From Affinirhizobium lemnae (lineage in GTDB: Bacteria; Pseudomonadota; Alphaproteobacteria; Rhizobiales; Rhizobiaceae), in contig NZ_JALJQZ010000042.1 of assembly GCF_022968395.1 (NCBI RefSeq), forward strand, positions 1 to 32,311: 32,311 nucleotides of DNA, given 5' to 3'. The notes beneath the pieces were generated by a model. It did not search any database. It had not been told where the DNA came from and saw only the letters and a list, made by a program, of their open reading frames with translations. A program made the position numbers and the translations under genes. The first letter of the stretch is position 1; every line of letters begins with the position of its first letter. Below, in pieces: positions 23,320-32,311 of the stretch.

Positions 23320-26300
23320 ATGTCATTTCATAATACGCCCGCTTCCTCCTCGCGCGAAACCGAAGGCAAGCAGATCGATCATAACGAAGCGATCCGCGCC
23401 ACTTATTTCAATGCCGAGGCTTTGCGGTCCTGCGGTGAGGCTCTGGCACGTGATGGCGCGGCGATCCTGCCGGGTTTCATGAGTTTCGAGTTCCGCGAGC
23501 GGCACAAGGAGAACGAGCGCGAAATTCTGCGCGTCTACCGGTCTACGGCCAAGGATGTGGAAGCCGGTGCAACGATCACGCCGGCTGCGGAATGGCTGCT
23601 GGACAACCACTACATCGTGGAAGAAGCCATTCAGGAAGTTCGCCGTGACTTTCCGAAGAAGTTCTACCGTCAGCTGCCGACCATGCGGATCGGCTCAATG
23701 GAGATCCCGCGCGTTCTGGCGCTCGCATGGCTTTACGTGGCGCACACCCATAGCACGGTAAACCGCGATAACCTGACCGCCATGACGGAAGGTTTTCAGG
23801 TTCATCAGTCGCTGGAAATCGGCGAGCTTTGGGCGCTGCCGTCCTTCCTGCGTTTCGTGTTGATTGAAAACCTGCGTCGCATTTCAATCCGTGTGGAAAA
23901 GTCGCGCCGTATGCGTCAGCAGGCTAATGACGCAGCGGATGCGGTTATCAAGCTCAACGATGAAGGGGCGAGCGCCGATCTCCTGAAAAAGATCGAGCCG
24001 CTGACCGAGGATAATACCTTCTCGACCCAGTTCCTCTATCGCCTGCGCAATGCATCGCAATCGCCAGGTTTCGCCATCCAGTGGCTTGAGGCACGCCTTG
24101 CAGCTGCCGGCACAGACACTGAAGAAGTGATGATGGCGGAGCAGAACCGCCTCTCATCCGGCAACGTGACGATGGGCAACATCATCAAAAGCCTGCGCGA
24201 GATCGACGACACCGAATGGAGCGTGTGGTTCGAGGACGTCTGCCTTGTCGACAAGGTTCTGCGCGACCAGAGCGATTACAATGATCTCGACTTCGGATCG
24301 CGCAACTCCTACCGCAATCGCATTGAAAAGCTAGCCCGCTACGCCAAGAAGACAGAAATCGAAGTGGCCAGTGCTGCGATTGCATTGGCGCAGGAAGCTG
24401 CTCGGGCTCCGGAGCCCGATCCGCACAAGGCCAATGTCGGCGCCTTCCTGAACGGCATGTATCGCGAGGAGCTGGAGAAGCGGGTGGGCTATACGCCGAC
24501 GCTGCCCCAGCAGGCGCTCAGAATGGTTCAGAAAATGAACTGGTTCGCCGTTGCGGCCCCGGTTCTTTTCCTGACCTTCCTAGCACTTGCCATTGTCGGC
24601 TTCTTCCTTGGCCATGCTGGCATGTCCTGGCCGGTTATCATCCTCTTCCTGTTGATGTTCTCGCTGCCTGCTTCGGAAGGCGCGACAGGCCTGTTCAATA
24701 CGTTGGTGACCTATGTGGTCAAACCGGCGCGCCTGGTTGGCTATGAGTTCAAGGAAGGCATTCCGGAAGAGGCGCGTACGCTTGTCGTGGTGCCCTGCCT
24801 CATCACCAATCGCGATACGGTTGACGAACTCATCCGCAATCTCGAGGTTCATTACCTTGCCAATCCGCACGGTGAAATCTACTTCGCGCTCTTGAGTGAC
24901 TGGAAAGACAGCAATGTCGAACAGTCCGATGCCGACCTCGAAGTGCTGGAATATGCCCGCCGCGAAGTGGCAGCCCTCAGCGGTCGCTATGCCTTCGACG
25001 GCAAGACCCGCTTCTACCTCCTGCATCGCCGCCGCCTGTTCAATCCGTCGGAAGGCGTGTGGATGGGATGGGAGCGCAAGCGCGGCAAGCTGCATGAACT
25101 GAACCTGCTGCTGCGTGGTGATAAAGATACGTCGTATCTCCAAGGTGCCAACACGGTGCCTGAGAATGTTCAATATGTCATGACGCTCGATGCCGACACG
25201 CGCCTGATGCGCGATGCGGTGACGAAGCTCGTCGGCAAACTGCACCACCCGATCAACCGCCCGGTTCACGATGTGAACTCTGGCCGGGTCATTCATGGTT
25301 ACGGCCTGCTGCAGCCACGCGTGACGCCGTCGCTGACGACCGGCAAGGATGCCTCCGTCTTCCAGCGCGTCTATTCGATGAGCCGCGGTATTGACCCTTA
25401 CGTCTTCACCGTTTCCGACGTTTATCAGGATCTGACCGGCGAAGGCAGTTTCACCGGCAAGGGCCTCTATCATGTCGACGCCTTCGAGACCGCTCTGCGC
25501 GGTCGTATCGAGGAAAATGCCGTTCTCAGCCATGACTTGCTTGAAGGTTCCTTCTCCCGTTGCGCTCTCGTGACCGACGTTGAACTGGTGGAAGACTTTC
25601 CCACACGTTATGAGGTTGAAGTCTCTCGTCAGCATCGTTGGGCGCGCGGCGACTGGCAGCTGCTTCCCTACATTCTGGATGCGACACGTGGCGTGACGGC
25701 GCTTGGCCGCTGGAAGATGATCGATAACCTACGCCGTTCGCTCACGCCGATCGCCTGGTTCTTCGCTTCTGTTTTCGGCTGGTACTTCATGTCACCGCTC
25801 GGCGCACTGATCTGGCAGATCCTGCTGATTTTCTCGCTGTTTGTGGCGCCAACCCTTTCGCTCATAACCGGTCTTTTGCCGCGTTCGACTGACATCGTGC
25901 AGCGGGCACATTTCTATTCGGTCTGGTCCGATATCCGGTCTGCCAACGCGCAGGTAGCGCTGCGCATCGTGTTCATCGCCGATTCCGCCTTCATGATGAT
26001 GGATGCGATCGTGCGCTCGCTTTATCGTCTGTTCGTCAGCCGCAAGCTGATGCTTGAATGGAAAACTGCTGCCAGCGTTCAATCGTCGGCGCAGGGAAGC
26101 CCGCAAGCCTATTTCCGCTCCATGTGGCATGCACCGGTCGCTGCGATCCTCGCGATCATGTTTGCCGCACTGCCGGACGATAACGCCTTCCTCGTCGGTA
26201 TTCCCTTTGCGCTTCTGTGGATCCTGTCGCCAATCGTCGCCTGGTATGTGAGCCAGTCTGCGGAGACGGAAGACCGTCTCTTCGTACCGGAAGCGGTTTC

Positions 26301-29300
26301 GGTCGAGCTTCGCAAGATTTCCCGCCGAACCTGGCGCTATTACGAAGCCTTCACGACGGAAGACCAGAACTTCCTGCCGCCGGACAACTTCCAGGAAACG
26401 CCTGAGCCGATCGTTGCCAAGCGCACCTCGCCCACAAACATCGGCGTCTATCTTCTCTCCGTCGTATCAGCCCGCCATTTCGGCTGGCTGAGTTTCCAGG
26501 AAACGCTGGAGCGCATCGAAAAGACGGTCACAACCGTCGAAAAGATGGAGAAGTTCCGCGGCCATCTTTACAACTGGTATCATACGGATACGCTGGCGAC
26601 GCTTGGCCCTCGCTATGTTTCGACGGTGGACAGCGGCAACCTCGCCGGTCATCTGATTGCTGTGTCGTCAGCCTGCCGTGAATGGGCGGAAGCGCCGTCC
26701 GCACATCTTCAGGCAAACCTTGATGGCATCGGCGATGTTGCCGGTATTCTTTCGGAAGTGCTGAAGGACCTGCCTGATGACCGTAAGACGGTGCGTCCGC
26801 TGCGCCGCCGTATAGACGAACGTATCATCGGTTTCGGCAATGCCTTGGCCGCAGTGAAGCGCGAGCACGAGTTTGCCTCCATCCGCATCATCAACCTGGC
26901 AGTTCTGGCGCGCGATATCCAGAAGCTTGCGGCCAACCTCGACCACGAAGTCAGCTCCAACCAGACAGCAGAGCTGGTGCGCTGGTCGGAATCGCTGGTT
27001 GAAGCCTGTGAAGCGCATATTGCGGACACGACGTTCGACATGACGAATATCGAGCCGCTGCGCCAGCGCCTCATCCAACTGCGGGATCGTACGCGCCAGC
27101 TGGCCTTCGCCATGGATTTCACCTTCCTCTACCGGAAGGATCGTCGTCTGCTATCCATCGGTTATCGTGTCGAAAGCAACGATCTCGATGAGGCCTGCTA
27201 CGACCTTCTGGCCTCCGAATGCCGTTTGACCAGCCTGTTTGCGATTGCCAAGGGCGATTTGCCGACAGAACACTGGTATCGTCTTGGCCGTCAGGTCGTG
27301 CCGATCGGTGCCCGTGGTGCGCTGATCTCCTGGTCCGGCTCGATGTTCGAATATCTGATGCCGCCGCTTGTCATGCAGGAGCGTCAGGGTGGCATTCTGA
27401 ACCAGACGAACAATCTGATCGTCGAAGAGCAGATGAACCATGGCCGCCGCCTGAATATCCCCTGGGGTATTTCGGAAGCCGCGTTCAATGCCCGCGATCA
27501 TAACCTCAACTATCAGTACACCAACTTTGGTGTGCCGACGCTTGGCCTCAAGCGTGGCCTTGGCCAGAATGCGGTCATCGCGCCCTACGCCTCGATTCTC
27601 GCCAGCCAGTACAAGCCGCTGGAAGCGCTCGAAAACCTTCAGAAACTGCGGGCCGTGGGTGCTCTGGGCCGCTACGGCTTCCACGATGCTGTCGACTTCA
27701 CGCCGACCCGTGTGCCGGAAGGCAAGCGTTGCGCCGTGGTATTCAACTACTATGCCCACCACCATGGCATGTCGATTGCGGCCATCGCCAACGTCGTCAA
27801 CAATGGCAAGCTGCGCGAACTTTTTCATGCAGATCCGGTCGTCGAAGCCGCAGAACTGTTACTGCAGGAAAAGGCGCCGCGCGAAGTGCCTGTCATGGGT
27901 TCCAAGTATGAGCCGGAAACCCCTGGCAAGGGTCAGGCCGACCTGCTGCGCTCGGAAATCCGCACTATCCAGAACCCGGCTGGTCGCGATCGCGAACTGA
28001 TCCTGCTGTCCAACGGCCACTACTCAACCATGATGACGGCAACAGGTACGGGCTACTCCCGTTGGAACGGCCTTGCGGTCAATCGTTGGAAAGCCGACCC
28101 GGTTGAAGATCGTTGGGGCAACTTCCTCTTCCTGCGCGACACGACGACCGGTCAATGGTGGTCCACCACTGCTGAGCCGCGCCGTGCGGAAGGTGAGAAG
28201 GTCAAGACCGTCTTCGGCGATGAGAAAGCCGAATTCGTCAAGACGGTGGGCACGCTCACCAGCTCCGTTGAAGTCATCGTCGCGACCGAACACGATGCAG
28301 AAGGTCGTCGCCTGACCCTGCTCAACCAGGGCACTGAAGACCGCTTCATTGAAGTGACCTCCTATATCGAGCCGGTTCTTTCACATGAAGACGATGACAA
28401 CGCGCATCCGGTCTTCTCGCGTATGTTCATTCGCACTGAGATCGGTCGTCGTGGCGATGTGATCCGCGCCTGGCGCAACCGTCGCAACCAGAATGAGCCG
28501 TCGATGCAGATCGCGCATCTGGCGGCAGACAATGCCGGTTCGTCGCGCCCCACGGAGTTCGAAACAGATCGCCGCCGCTTCATCGGCCGTGGCCGCACGC
28601 TTGCAGAAGCGGCTGCCTTCGATGCGGATGCGACACTTTCAGGAACGGATGGCTTCACGCTTGATCCGATCCTGTCTATGCGCCGTGTCGTTCGCGTGCC
28701 GGCGGGTAAGAAGGTCAGCGTGATCTTCTGGACGATTGCAGCGCCAAGCCGCGAAGAACTGGACATTGCCGTCGAGCGCTACCGCCATCCGGATGCGTTT
28801 GGCTCTGAACTCACGCAGGCCTGGACCCGTGTTCAGGTGCAGATGCGCCATATCGGCATTAATTCTCAGCAGGCTGCAGCCTTCCAGCATCTGGGCCGCT
28901 ATCTGGTTTATCCAGACATGCATCTGCGTGCTGACGTGGCCACGGTCAACGCTGGACTTGCCTCGCAACGCCAGCTCTGGGGCCTGTCGATCTCCGGCGA
29001 CCTGCCGATCTTCACGCTGCGCGTGAACGACGAAATGGACATGGAAGTCGTCAAGGAAGCTCTGTCCGCGCAGGAATATCTGCGGTCTCGCGGTGTGATG
29101 GCGGATCTCGTCATCGTGAACGAGAAGCCAGCATCTTACGCGCAGGACATGCAGCATGCCATTGACCAGATCAGCGAAAGCATTCGCCGTCTCGGTCAAT
29201 CGGAAGGCCGCCAGCAGGTGTTTGCCCTGCGCCGCGACCTGATGGACGATGCGACTTGGGCGGCGCTCATTGCTGCCTCGCGTGTCGTGCTGCACGCCCG

Positions 29301-31806
29301 TAACGGCAAGATCGAGGATCAGGTCAACCGCGCGGTCTCGCTGTTCTCCGACAAGCGTGGCGTCGAAGTGGAAATGGACCGTCGCGCATTGCTGACAGCT
29401 GCCGATTTCGGCACTGTTGCGGACGAAGCCGGTGCTGCCGATCTCGATTTCTGGAACGGTTACGGCGGGTTCTCGACCGACGGTCAGGAATATGTCGTGC
29501 GCCTGCAGGGTGGGGCCGCAACGCCGCATCCGTGGATCAACGTTATCTCCAATGAGCGCTTTGGCTTCCACGTTGCAGCAGAAGGCGCTGCCTTCACCTG
29601 GAGCCAGAACTCGCGTGACTATCAGCTGACGCCCTGGTCGAACGACCCGGTTATCAACCGTCCGGGTGAGGCGCTGTATGTGGCCGATCTGGAAAGCGGT
29701 TCCGTGCTTACGCCTTATGCGGCCCTGTCTCGCAAGCCGTCGGTTGCTTTCGAAGCGCGGCATGGCCTTGGCTATTCTATCTTCCGCTCGGAAGATGAAG
29801 GTGTAGCCATGTCAGTCACGCAGACGGTTGATCGGAACCGTCCGGTCAAGTTCTCCAAGCTGGTCCTGAAAAACACCAGCGGACAGGCTCGCCGCCTGCG
29901 GGTCTATGGCTATGCGGAGTGGATTCTGGGCAACAACCCGCAGCGAACCCAGGCCTTCATACTCTCCAGCAGTGATGAGGCGACCGGAACGCTGTTTGCC
30001 AGCAACCCATACAGCATCGATTACAGCACTCGAACGGCTCTGTTTGGTGCAGATGCTCCGGTTTCGGGCTTCACGACCAGCCGTCGCGAATTCCTCGGCC
30101 GCTTCGGCTCCATGGCAACGCCTGCGGCGGTTGCCGCCGGCACCGCATTGAGCGGATCGCTGGAGCCAGATGGCGCACCGTGTGCGGTTCTCGCCTGCGA
30201 TATCGAACTGGCAGCCGGTGAAGAGAAGACAATCACCTTCTTCCTCGGTGATTGTGGCAATCGCGACGAAGCGGCGGCCTTGGCGGCCGAAGTTCGGGGT
30301 GTGCGTGCGGATACGGTTGTCGAAGGGGCAAAGAGCTTCTGGAACGACTTTACGGGTCGCCTGAAGATTTCGACGCCAGACAAGGCGCTGGATCACATGA
30401 TCAATACCTGGCTGCCTTATCAGGCACTCAGCTGCCGCATCCTGTCGCGCACGGCCTTCTACCAGTCTTCTGGCGCTTATGGTTTCCGCGACCAGTTGCA
30501 GGATACGCTAGCCTTCATGATGCATGATCCGGCTCTGGCGCGTCGCCAGATCGTCACGGCTGCCGGTCGTCAGTTCCCGGAAGGTGATGTGCAGCACTGG
30601 TGGCTGCCGGTCACCGGCGCGGGCGTTCGCACGACGATTTCGGATGACGTGGTATGGCTTGCTTACGCAGCCGACCAGTACATCAAGACAACGGGTGATG
30701 TGTCTGTTCTGGACGAACAACTGCCGTTCCTGACGGGCGCAGCTCTGAACCCGGGTCAGCACGATGCCTTCTATAAGCCGGAGATCTCGGAAGAGACGGC
30801 AACGGTTTATGAACATGCCGCGCGTGCCCTTGATCTTGCCATCAAACGCACCGGTTCGAATGGTCTTCCGCTGATCCTCGGCGGTGACTGGAACGACGGT
30901 ATGAATCGCGTCGGTATCGGCGGTCGCGGCACAAGCGTTTGGCTCGGCTGGTTCCTCGCCTCTGCACTGCGTCGCTTCTCGGTCTTTGCCGAACAGCGCG
31001 GCGATCAGGAGCGTGTTGCCCACTGGTCCGGCCACCTCGACAGCCTGAAGAAGGCTCTTGAGACGGCTGGCTGGGATGGCCAGTACTACCGTCGCGGCTA
31101 CTTCGACGATGGCAGCCCGCTGGGTGCAGATGGCAATCTGGAATGCGCGATCGATTCGCTTGGCCAGTCGTGGAGTGTTCTTTCCGGCGAGGGTGATGCG
31201 GCGCGTTCGGAACAGGCCATGAATGCGGTGATGAGCAAGCTCGTCTCCGAGCAGGATGGTATCATCCGCCTGTTCACACCGGCCTTTGCCTCGACGCCCA
31301 AGGATCCGGGCTACATCAAGGCCTATCCGCCGGGTGTGCGCGAAAATGGTGGTCAGTACACTCACGCGGCGACTTGGGTCGTATTGGCGCTGGCAAGGCT
31401 TGGACGCGGGGACGATGCCTGGAAGGCCTTCCAGCTTCTGAACCCTGTCAATCATGCGCTGAGCAAGGGCGATGCGGATCGCTACCGCGTCGAGCCTTAC
31501 GTGGTCGCTGCCGACGTTTACGGCGCTGGCGACCTTACCGGTCGCGGCGGCTGGACCTGGTATACCGGTTCGGCGGGCTGGCTCTACCGTGCTGCCGTGG
31601 AAGGTATTCTGGGTATCCAGCGTGAAGGCGACCGTCTGTTCGTTCGTCCAGCCCTGCCCACGGAGTGGACTGGATTTGAGGCGACGCTCATCCTTGATGG
31701 CAAGAGCTTCGCCATCAAGGTGGTGAAGGCTGCGGGTTCGAGCGAAGCGGCTGTCACGATCAACGGCACTGCGGTGGTTGTGGGCGAAGGTTTCGCGATC
31801 GGCTGA
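23320..31806 (+). CDS. ndvB: Cyclic beta-1,2-glucan synthase NdvB/ChvB
   Basis: This giant inner-membrane enzyme builds beta-1,2-glucan from UDP-glucose, closes it into rings and trims its length, for periplasmic osmotic adaptation and host interaction. The 2828 residues match full-length NdvB/ChvB (about 2820-2870). About six membrane segments lie at 408-431, 437-454, 811-829, 834-853, 938-953 and 957-975. Between them the GT84 domain carries DAD (624-626), HDLLEG (738-743) and RQHRW (770-774). A glycoamylase-like domain (about 1265-1530), which I recall as the cyclisation module, follows. Then come two beta-sandwich regions (from about 1546 and 2070) and a GH94 phosphorylase domain from about 2358, with GGDWNDGMN and Asp2526 as likely catalytic acid. 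No ndvA exporter gene is adjacent. It ends at its own terminator. Confidence 0.97.
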   Translation: MSFHNTPASSSRETEGKQIDHNEAIRATYFNAEALRSCGEALARDGAAILPGFMSFEFRERHKENEREILRVYRSTAKDVEAGATITPAAEWLLDNHYIVEEAIQEVRRDFPKKFYRQLPTMRIGSMEIPRVLALAWLYVAHTHSTVNRDNLTAMTEGFQVHQSLEIGELWALPSFLRFVLIENLRRISIRVEKSRRMRQQANDAADAVIKLNDEGASADLLKKIEPLTEDNTFSTQFLYRLRNASQSPGFAIQWLEARLAAAGTDTEEVMMAEQNRLSSGNVTMGNIIKSLREIDDTEWSVWFEDVCLVDKVLRDQSDYNDLDFGSRNSYRNRIEKLARYAKKTEIEVASAAIALAQEAARAPEPDPHKANVGAFLNGMYREELEKRVGYTPTLPQQALRMVQKMNWFAVAAPVLFLTFLALAIVGFFLGHAGMSWPVIILFLLMFSLPASEGATGLFNTLVTYVVKPARLVGYEFKEGIPEEARTLVVVPCLITNRDTVDELIRNLEVHYLANPHGEIYFALLSDWKDSNVEQSDADLEVLEYARREVAALSGRYAFDGKTRFYLLHRRRLFNPSEGVWMGWERKRGKLHELNLLLRGDKDTSYLQGANTVPENVQYVMTLDADTRLMRDAVTKLVGKLHHPINRPVHDVNSGRVIHGYGLLQPRVTPSLTTGKDASVFQRVYSMSRGIDPYVFTVSDVYQDLTGEGSFTGKGLYHVDAFETALRGRIEENAVLSHDLLEGSFSRCALVTDVELVEDFPTRYEVEVSRQHRWARGDWQLLPYILDATRGVTALGRWKMIDNLRRSLTPIAWFFASVFGWYFMSPLGALIWQILLIFSLFVAPTLSLITGLLPRSTDIVQRAHFYSVWSDIRSANAQVALRIVFIADSAFMMMDAIVRSLYRLFVSRKLMLEWKTAASVQSSAQGSPQAYFRSMWHAPVAAILAIMFAALPDDNAFLVGIPFALLWILSPIVAWYVSQSAETEDRLFVPEAVSVELRKISRRTWRYYEAFTTEDQNFLPPDNFQETPEPIVAKRTSPTNIGVYLLSVVSARHFGWLSFQETLERIEKTVTTVEKMEKFRGHLYNWYHTDTLATLGPRYVSTVDSGNLAGHLIAVSSACREWAEAPSAHLQANLDGIGDVAGILSEVLKDLPDDRKTVRPLRRRIDERIIGFGNALAAVKREHEFASIRIINLAVLARDIQKLAANLDHEVSSNQTAELVRWSESLVEACEAHIADTTFDMTNIEPLRQRLIQLRDRTRQLAFAMDFTFLYRKDRRLLSIGYRVESNDLDEACYDLLASECRLTSLFAIAKGDLPTEHWYRLGRQVVPIGARGALISWSGSMFEYLMPPLVMQERQGGILNQTNNLIVEEQMNHGRRLNIPWGISEAAFNARDHNLNYQYTNFGVPTLGLKRGLGQNAVIAPYASILASQYKPLEALENLQKLRAVGALGRYGFHDAVDFTPTRVPEGKRCAVVFNYYAHHHGMSIAAIANVVNNGKLRELFHADPVVEAAELLLQEKAPREVPVMGSKYEPETPGKGQADLLRSEIRTIQNPAGRDRELILLSNGHYSTMMTATGTGYSRWNGLAVNRWKADPVEDRWGNFLFLRDTTTGQWWSTTAEPRRAEGEKVKTVFGDEKAEFVKTVGTLTSSVEVIVATEHDAEGRRLTLLNQGTEDRFIEVTSYIEPVLSHEDDDNAHPVFSRMFIRTEIGRRGDVIRAWRNRRNQNEPSMQIAHLAADNAGSSRPTEFETDRRRFIGRGRTLAEAAAFDADATLSGTDGFTLDPILSMRRVVRVPAGKKVSVIFWTIAAPSREELDIAVERYRHPDAFGSELTQAWTRVQVQMRHIGINSQQAAAFQHLGRYLVYPDMHLRADVATVNAGLASQRQLWGLSISGDLPIFTLRVNDEMDMEVVKEALSAQEYLRSRGVMADLVIVNEKPASYAQDMQHAIDQISESIRRLGQSEGRQQVFALRRDLMDDATWAALIAASRVVLHARNGKIEDQVNRAVSLFSDKRGVEVEMDRRALLTAADFGTVADEAGAADLDFWNGYGGFSTDGQEYVVRLQGGAATPHPWINVISNERFGFHVAAEGAAFTWSQNSRDYQLTPWSNDPVINRPGEALYVADLESGSVLTPYAALSRKPSVAFEARHGLGYSIFRSEDEGVAMSVTQTVDRNRPVKFSKLVLKNTSGQARRLRVYGYAEWILGNNPQRTQAFILSSSDEATGTLFASNPYSIDYSTRTALFGADAPVSGFTTSRREFLGRFGSMATPAAVAAGTALSGSLEPDGAPCAVLACDIELAAGEEKTITFFLGDCGNRDEAAALAAEVRGVRADTVVEGAKSFWNDFTGRLKISTPDKALDHMINTWLPYQALSCRILSRTAFYQSSGAYGFRDQLQDTLAFMMHDPALARRQIVTAAGRQFPEGDVQHWWLPVTGAGVRTTISDDVVWLAYAADQYIKTTGDVSVLDEQLPFLTGAALNPGQHDAFYKPEISEETATVYEHAARALDLAIKRTGSNGLPLILGGDWNDGMNRVGIGGRGTSVWLGWFLASALRRFSVFAEQRGDQERVAHWSGHLDSLKKALETAGWDGQYYRRGYFDDGSPLGADGNLECAIDSLGQSWSVLSGEGDAARSEQAMNAVMSKLVSEQDGIIRLFTPAFASTPKDPGYIKAYPPGVRENGGQYTHAATWVVLALARLGRGDDAWKAFQLLNPVNHALSKGDADRYRVEPYVVAADVYGAGDLTGRGGWTWYTGSAGWLYRAAVEGILGIQREGDRLFVRPALPTEWTGFEATLILDGKSFAIKVVKAAGSSEAAVTINGTAVVVGEGFAIG

Positions 31807-31833
31807 GTGCCTATTACTTGATCTGAAATAATG

Positions 31834-31867
31834 AAGCCCGGTCTGCTGATGGCAGGCCGGGCTTTTT
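31834..31867 (+). terminator. Intrinsic terminator after ndvB
   Basis: The arms AAGCCCGGTCTGC and GCAGGCCGGGCTT, with one T-G pair in the stem, enclose a short loop. The stem is followed by a five-T run ending at 31867. It begins 28 bases after the ndvB stop, in the right orientation. Confidence 0.95.
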
Positions 31868-32038
31868 GTTGGGCTGTCTGGAAGAGTTTGCTTTCATGGC
31901 GTCGGCCCGGTGCCAGCCAGAGGTGCTATCTGCTCCCGTTGTTCTGGGGCAGCGCTGTTGGGCATTTGTGGCTCACGCAAAGGGCGAAGTGATGCGTTGA
32001 CGATTCAAGTCCGGATACGGCCCATTGGGGACGTACGC

Positions 32039-32078
32039 GGTCGCAAAAATCTGCCGCGAAACTCTGAGTTTTGCGACC
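32039..32078. repeat. 10-bp perfect inverted repeat GGTCGCAAAA / TTTTGCGACC
   Basis: The arms lie at 32039-32048 and 32069-32078 with a 20-base spacer. A looser dyad of the same type, TCGCGAAA...TTTCTGCGA, follows about 50 bases downstream (32128-32151). The stretch 31868-32165 otherwise holds no frame I can support as a gene. A GGGG at 32027 just left of the first arm recalls the outer end of a Tn3-family terminal repeat, but this is speculative. Confidence 0.5.
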
Positions 32079-32165
32079 GATTTTTGAGAAGGATCTTCCC
32101 TCTTGATCACAGAGTTGGCCGATTTGTCGCGAAAGTTAGGATTTCTGCGAGAGGAGGTTGGCATC

Positions 32166-32311
32166 TCACGCGGGCTTGATGTTGGCAGCCACTAAACGCC
32201 TGAGGTCATCAATCTGGGCTGGGGCGAGTACCCGCTTAGGTCGTGGTGATGATTTAAGGATTGGGATTCCCAAAAGAGCGCAAATCGGATTCAAAGCTGA
32301 TTTTGGAGATC
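32166..32311 (-). pseudogene. Possible C-terminal remnant of a recombinase-like gene, cut by the window edge
   Basis: On the minus strand a frame enters from the right edge and stops at 32166. Its last residues read PKRVLAPAQIDDLRRLVAAN then IKPA. That resembles the linker and first helix of the C-terminal DNA-binding helix-turn-helix of serine resolvases and invertases, where one expects a sequence such as 'EIARxLGVSRxTLYR' to follow. Here a stop codon comes instead, so if the resemblance is real the gene is truncated. Only 47 codons are visible, there is no catalytic domain in view, and composition alone could mislead. I give it low weight. Confidence 0.22.

Noticed and set aside
24580..25635. 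A 351-codon minus-strand frame inside ndvB
   Set aside because: It lies wholly within the GT84 region of ndvB, with no family likeness and low-complexity His/Gln/Arg-rich composition.
28639..29763. A 374-codon minus-strand frame inside ndvB
   Set aside because: It is antisense to conserved NdvB sequence and has no recognisable protein features.
31910..32179. An 89-codon plus-strand frame after ndvB
   Set aside because: It has Arg/Cys-rich random-looking composition, runs across the inverted repeats, and has no convincing ribosome binding site.
1..32311. CRISPR arrays, tRNA or rRNA genes, complete insertion sequences
   Set aside because: I saw no regularly spaced direct repeats, no tRNA or rRNA signature and no intact transposase gene anywhere in the window.

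Overview
The window is chromosomal DNA from an alphaproteobacterium of the order Rhizobiales, most likely a Rhizobiaceae member (Rhizobium/Agrobacterium/Allorhizobium type). This rests on the aerobic, Pseudomonas denitrificans-type cobalamin genes (CobG, CobN, CobE, CobW), a full-length cyclic beta-1,2-glucan synthase (NdvB/ChvB, 2828 residues), GC-rich coding sequence, and a rhizobial-type dispersed palindromic repeat at the left edge. Genus and species cannot be set from sequence reading alone.

Layout. Positions 1-216 are non-coding, with small hairpins and the dispersed repeat. Positions 217-11641 hold a leftward cobalamin operon, in transcription order DUF1636 gene, cobW, cobN, cobG, cobH, cobI, cobJ, cobL, cobE, cobM. 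Nearly every junction is a 4-base ATGA/GTGA overlap. cobK lies in reverse orientation between cobJ and cobL. A cobalamin riboswitch (about 11735-11934, minus strand), with a good promoter just upstream, precedes the operon. Diverging rightward from the same intergenic region are cobO and cobQ, followed by the divergent pair cobD (leftward) and cobC (rightward). Together these genes cover much of the route from precorrin-2 to adenosylcobinamide. cobA, cobF, cobB, cobS, cobT, cobU, cobV and cobP are not in the window.

Positions 16224-22782 are a mixed housekeeping stretch. It holds an AbgB-like M20 hydrolase, a cardiolipin synthase-type phospholipase D protein next to an endonuclease/exonuclease/phosphatase-fold protein, an L-2-hydroxyglutarate oxidase-like flavoprotein, an unannotated-looking 47-residue single-span membrane protein with a strong ribosome binding site, and a second M20 amidohydrolase. 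The last two converge on a shared bidirectional terminator. After a gene-free leader of about 540 bases comes ndvB (23320-31806) with its own terminator. The last ~440 bases look non-coding or degraded, with a 10-bp inverted repeat and what may be the C-terminal end of a recombinase-like frame running in from the right edge.

I found no convincing novel multi-gene system. The points most worth a second look are the paired CCATGG palindromes that carry the start codons of two divergent cob gene pairs, the reversed cobK inside the operon, an apparently compact CobN, the 47-residue membrane protein, the palindromic/octameric repeat in front of the cardiolipin synthase gene, and the possible mobile-element edge at the right end.
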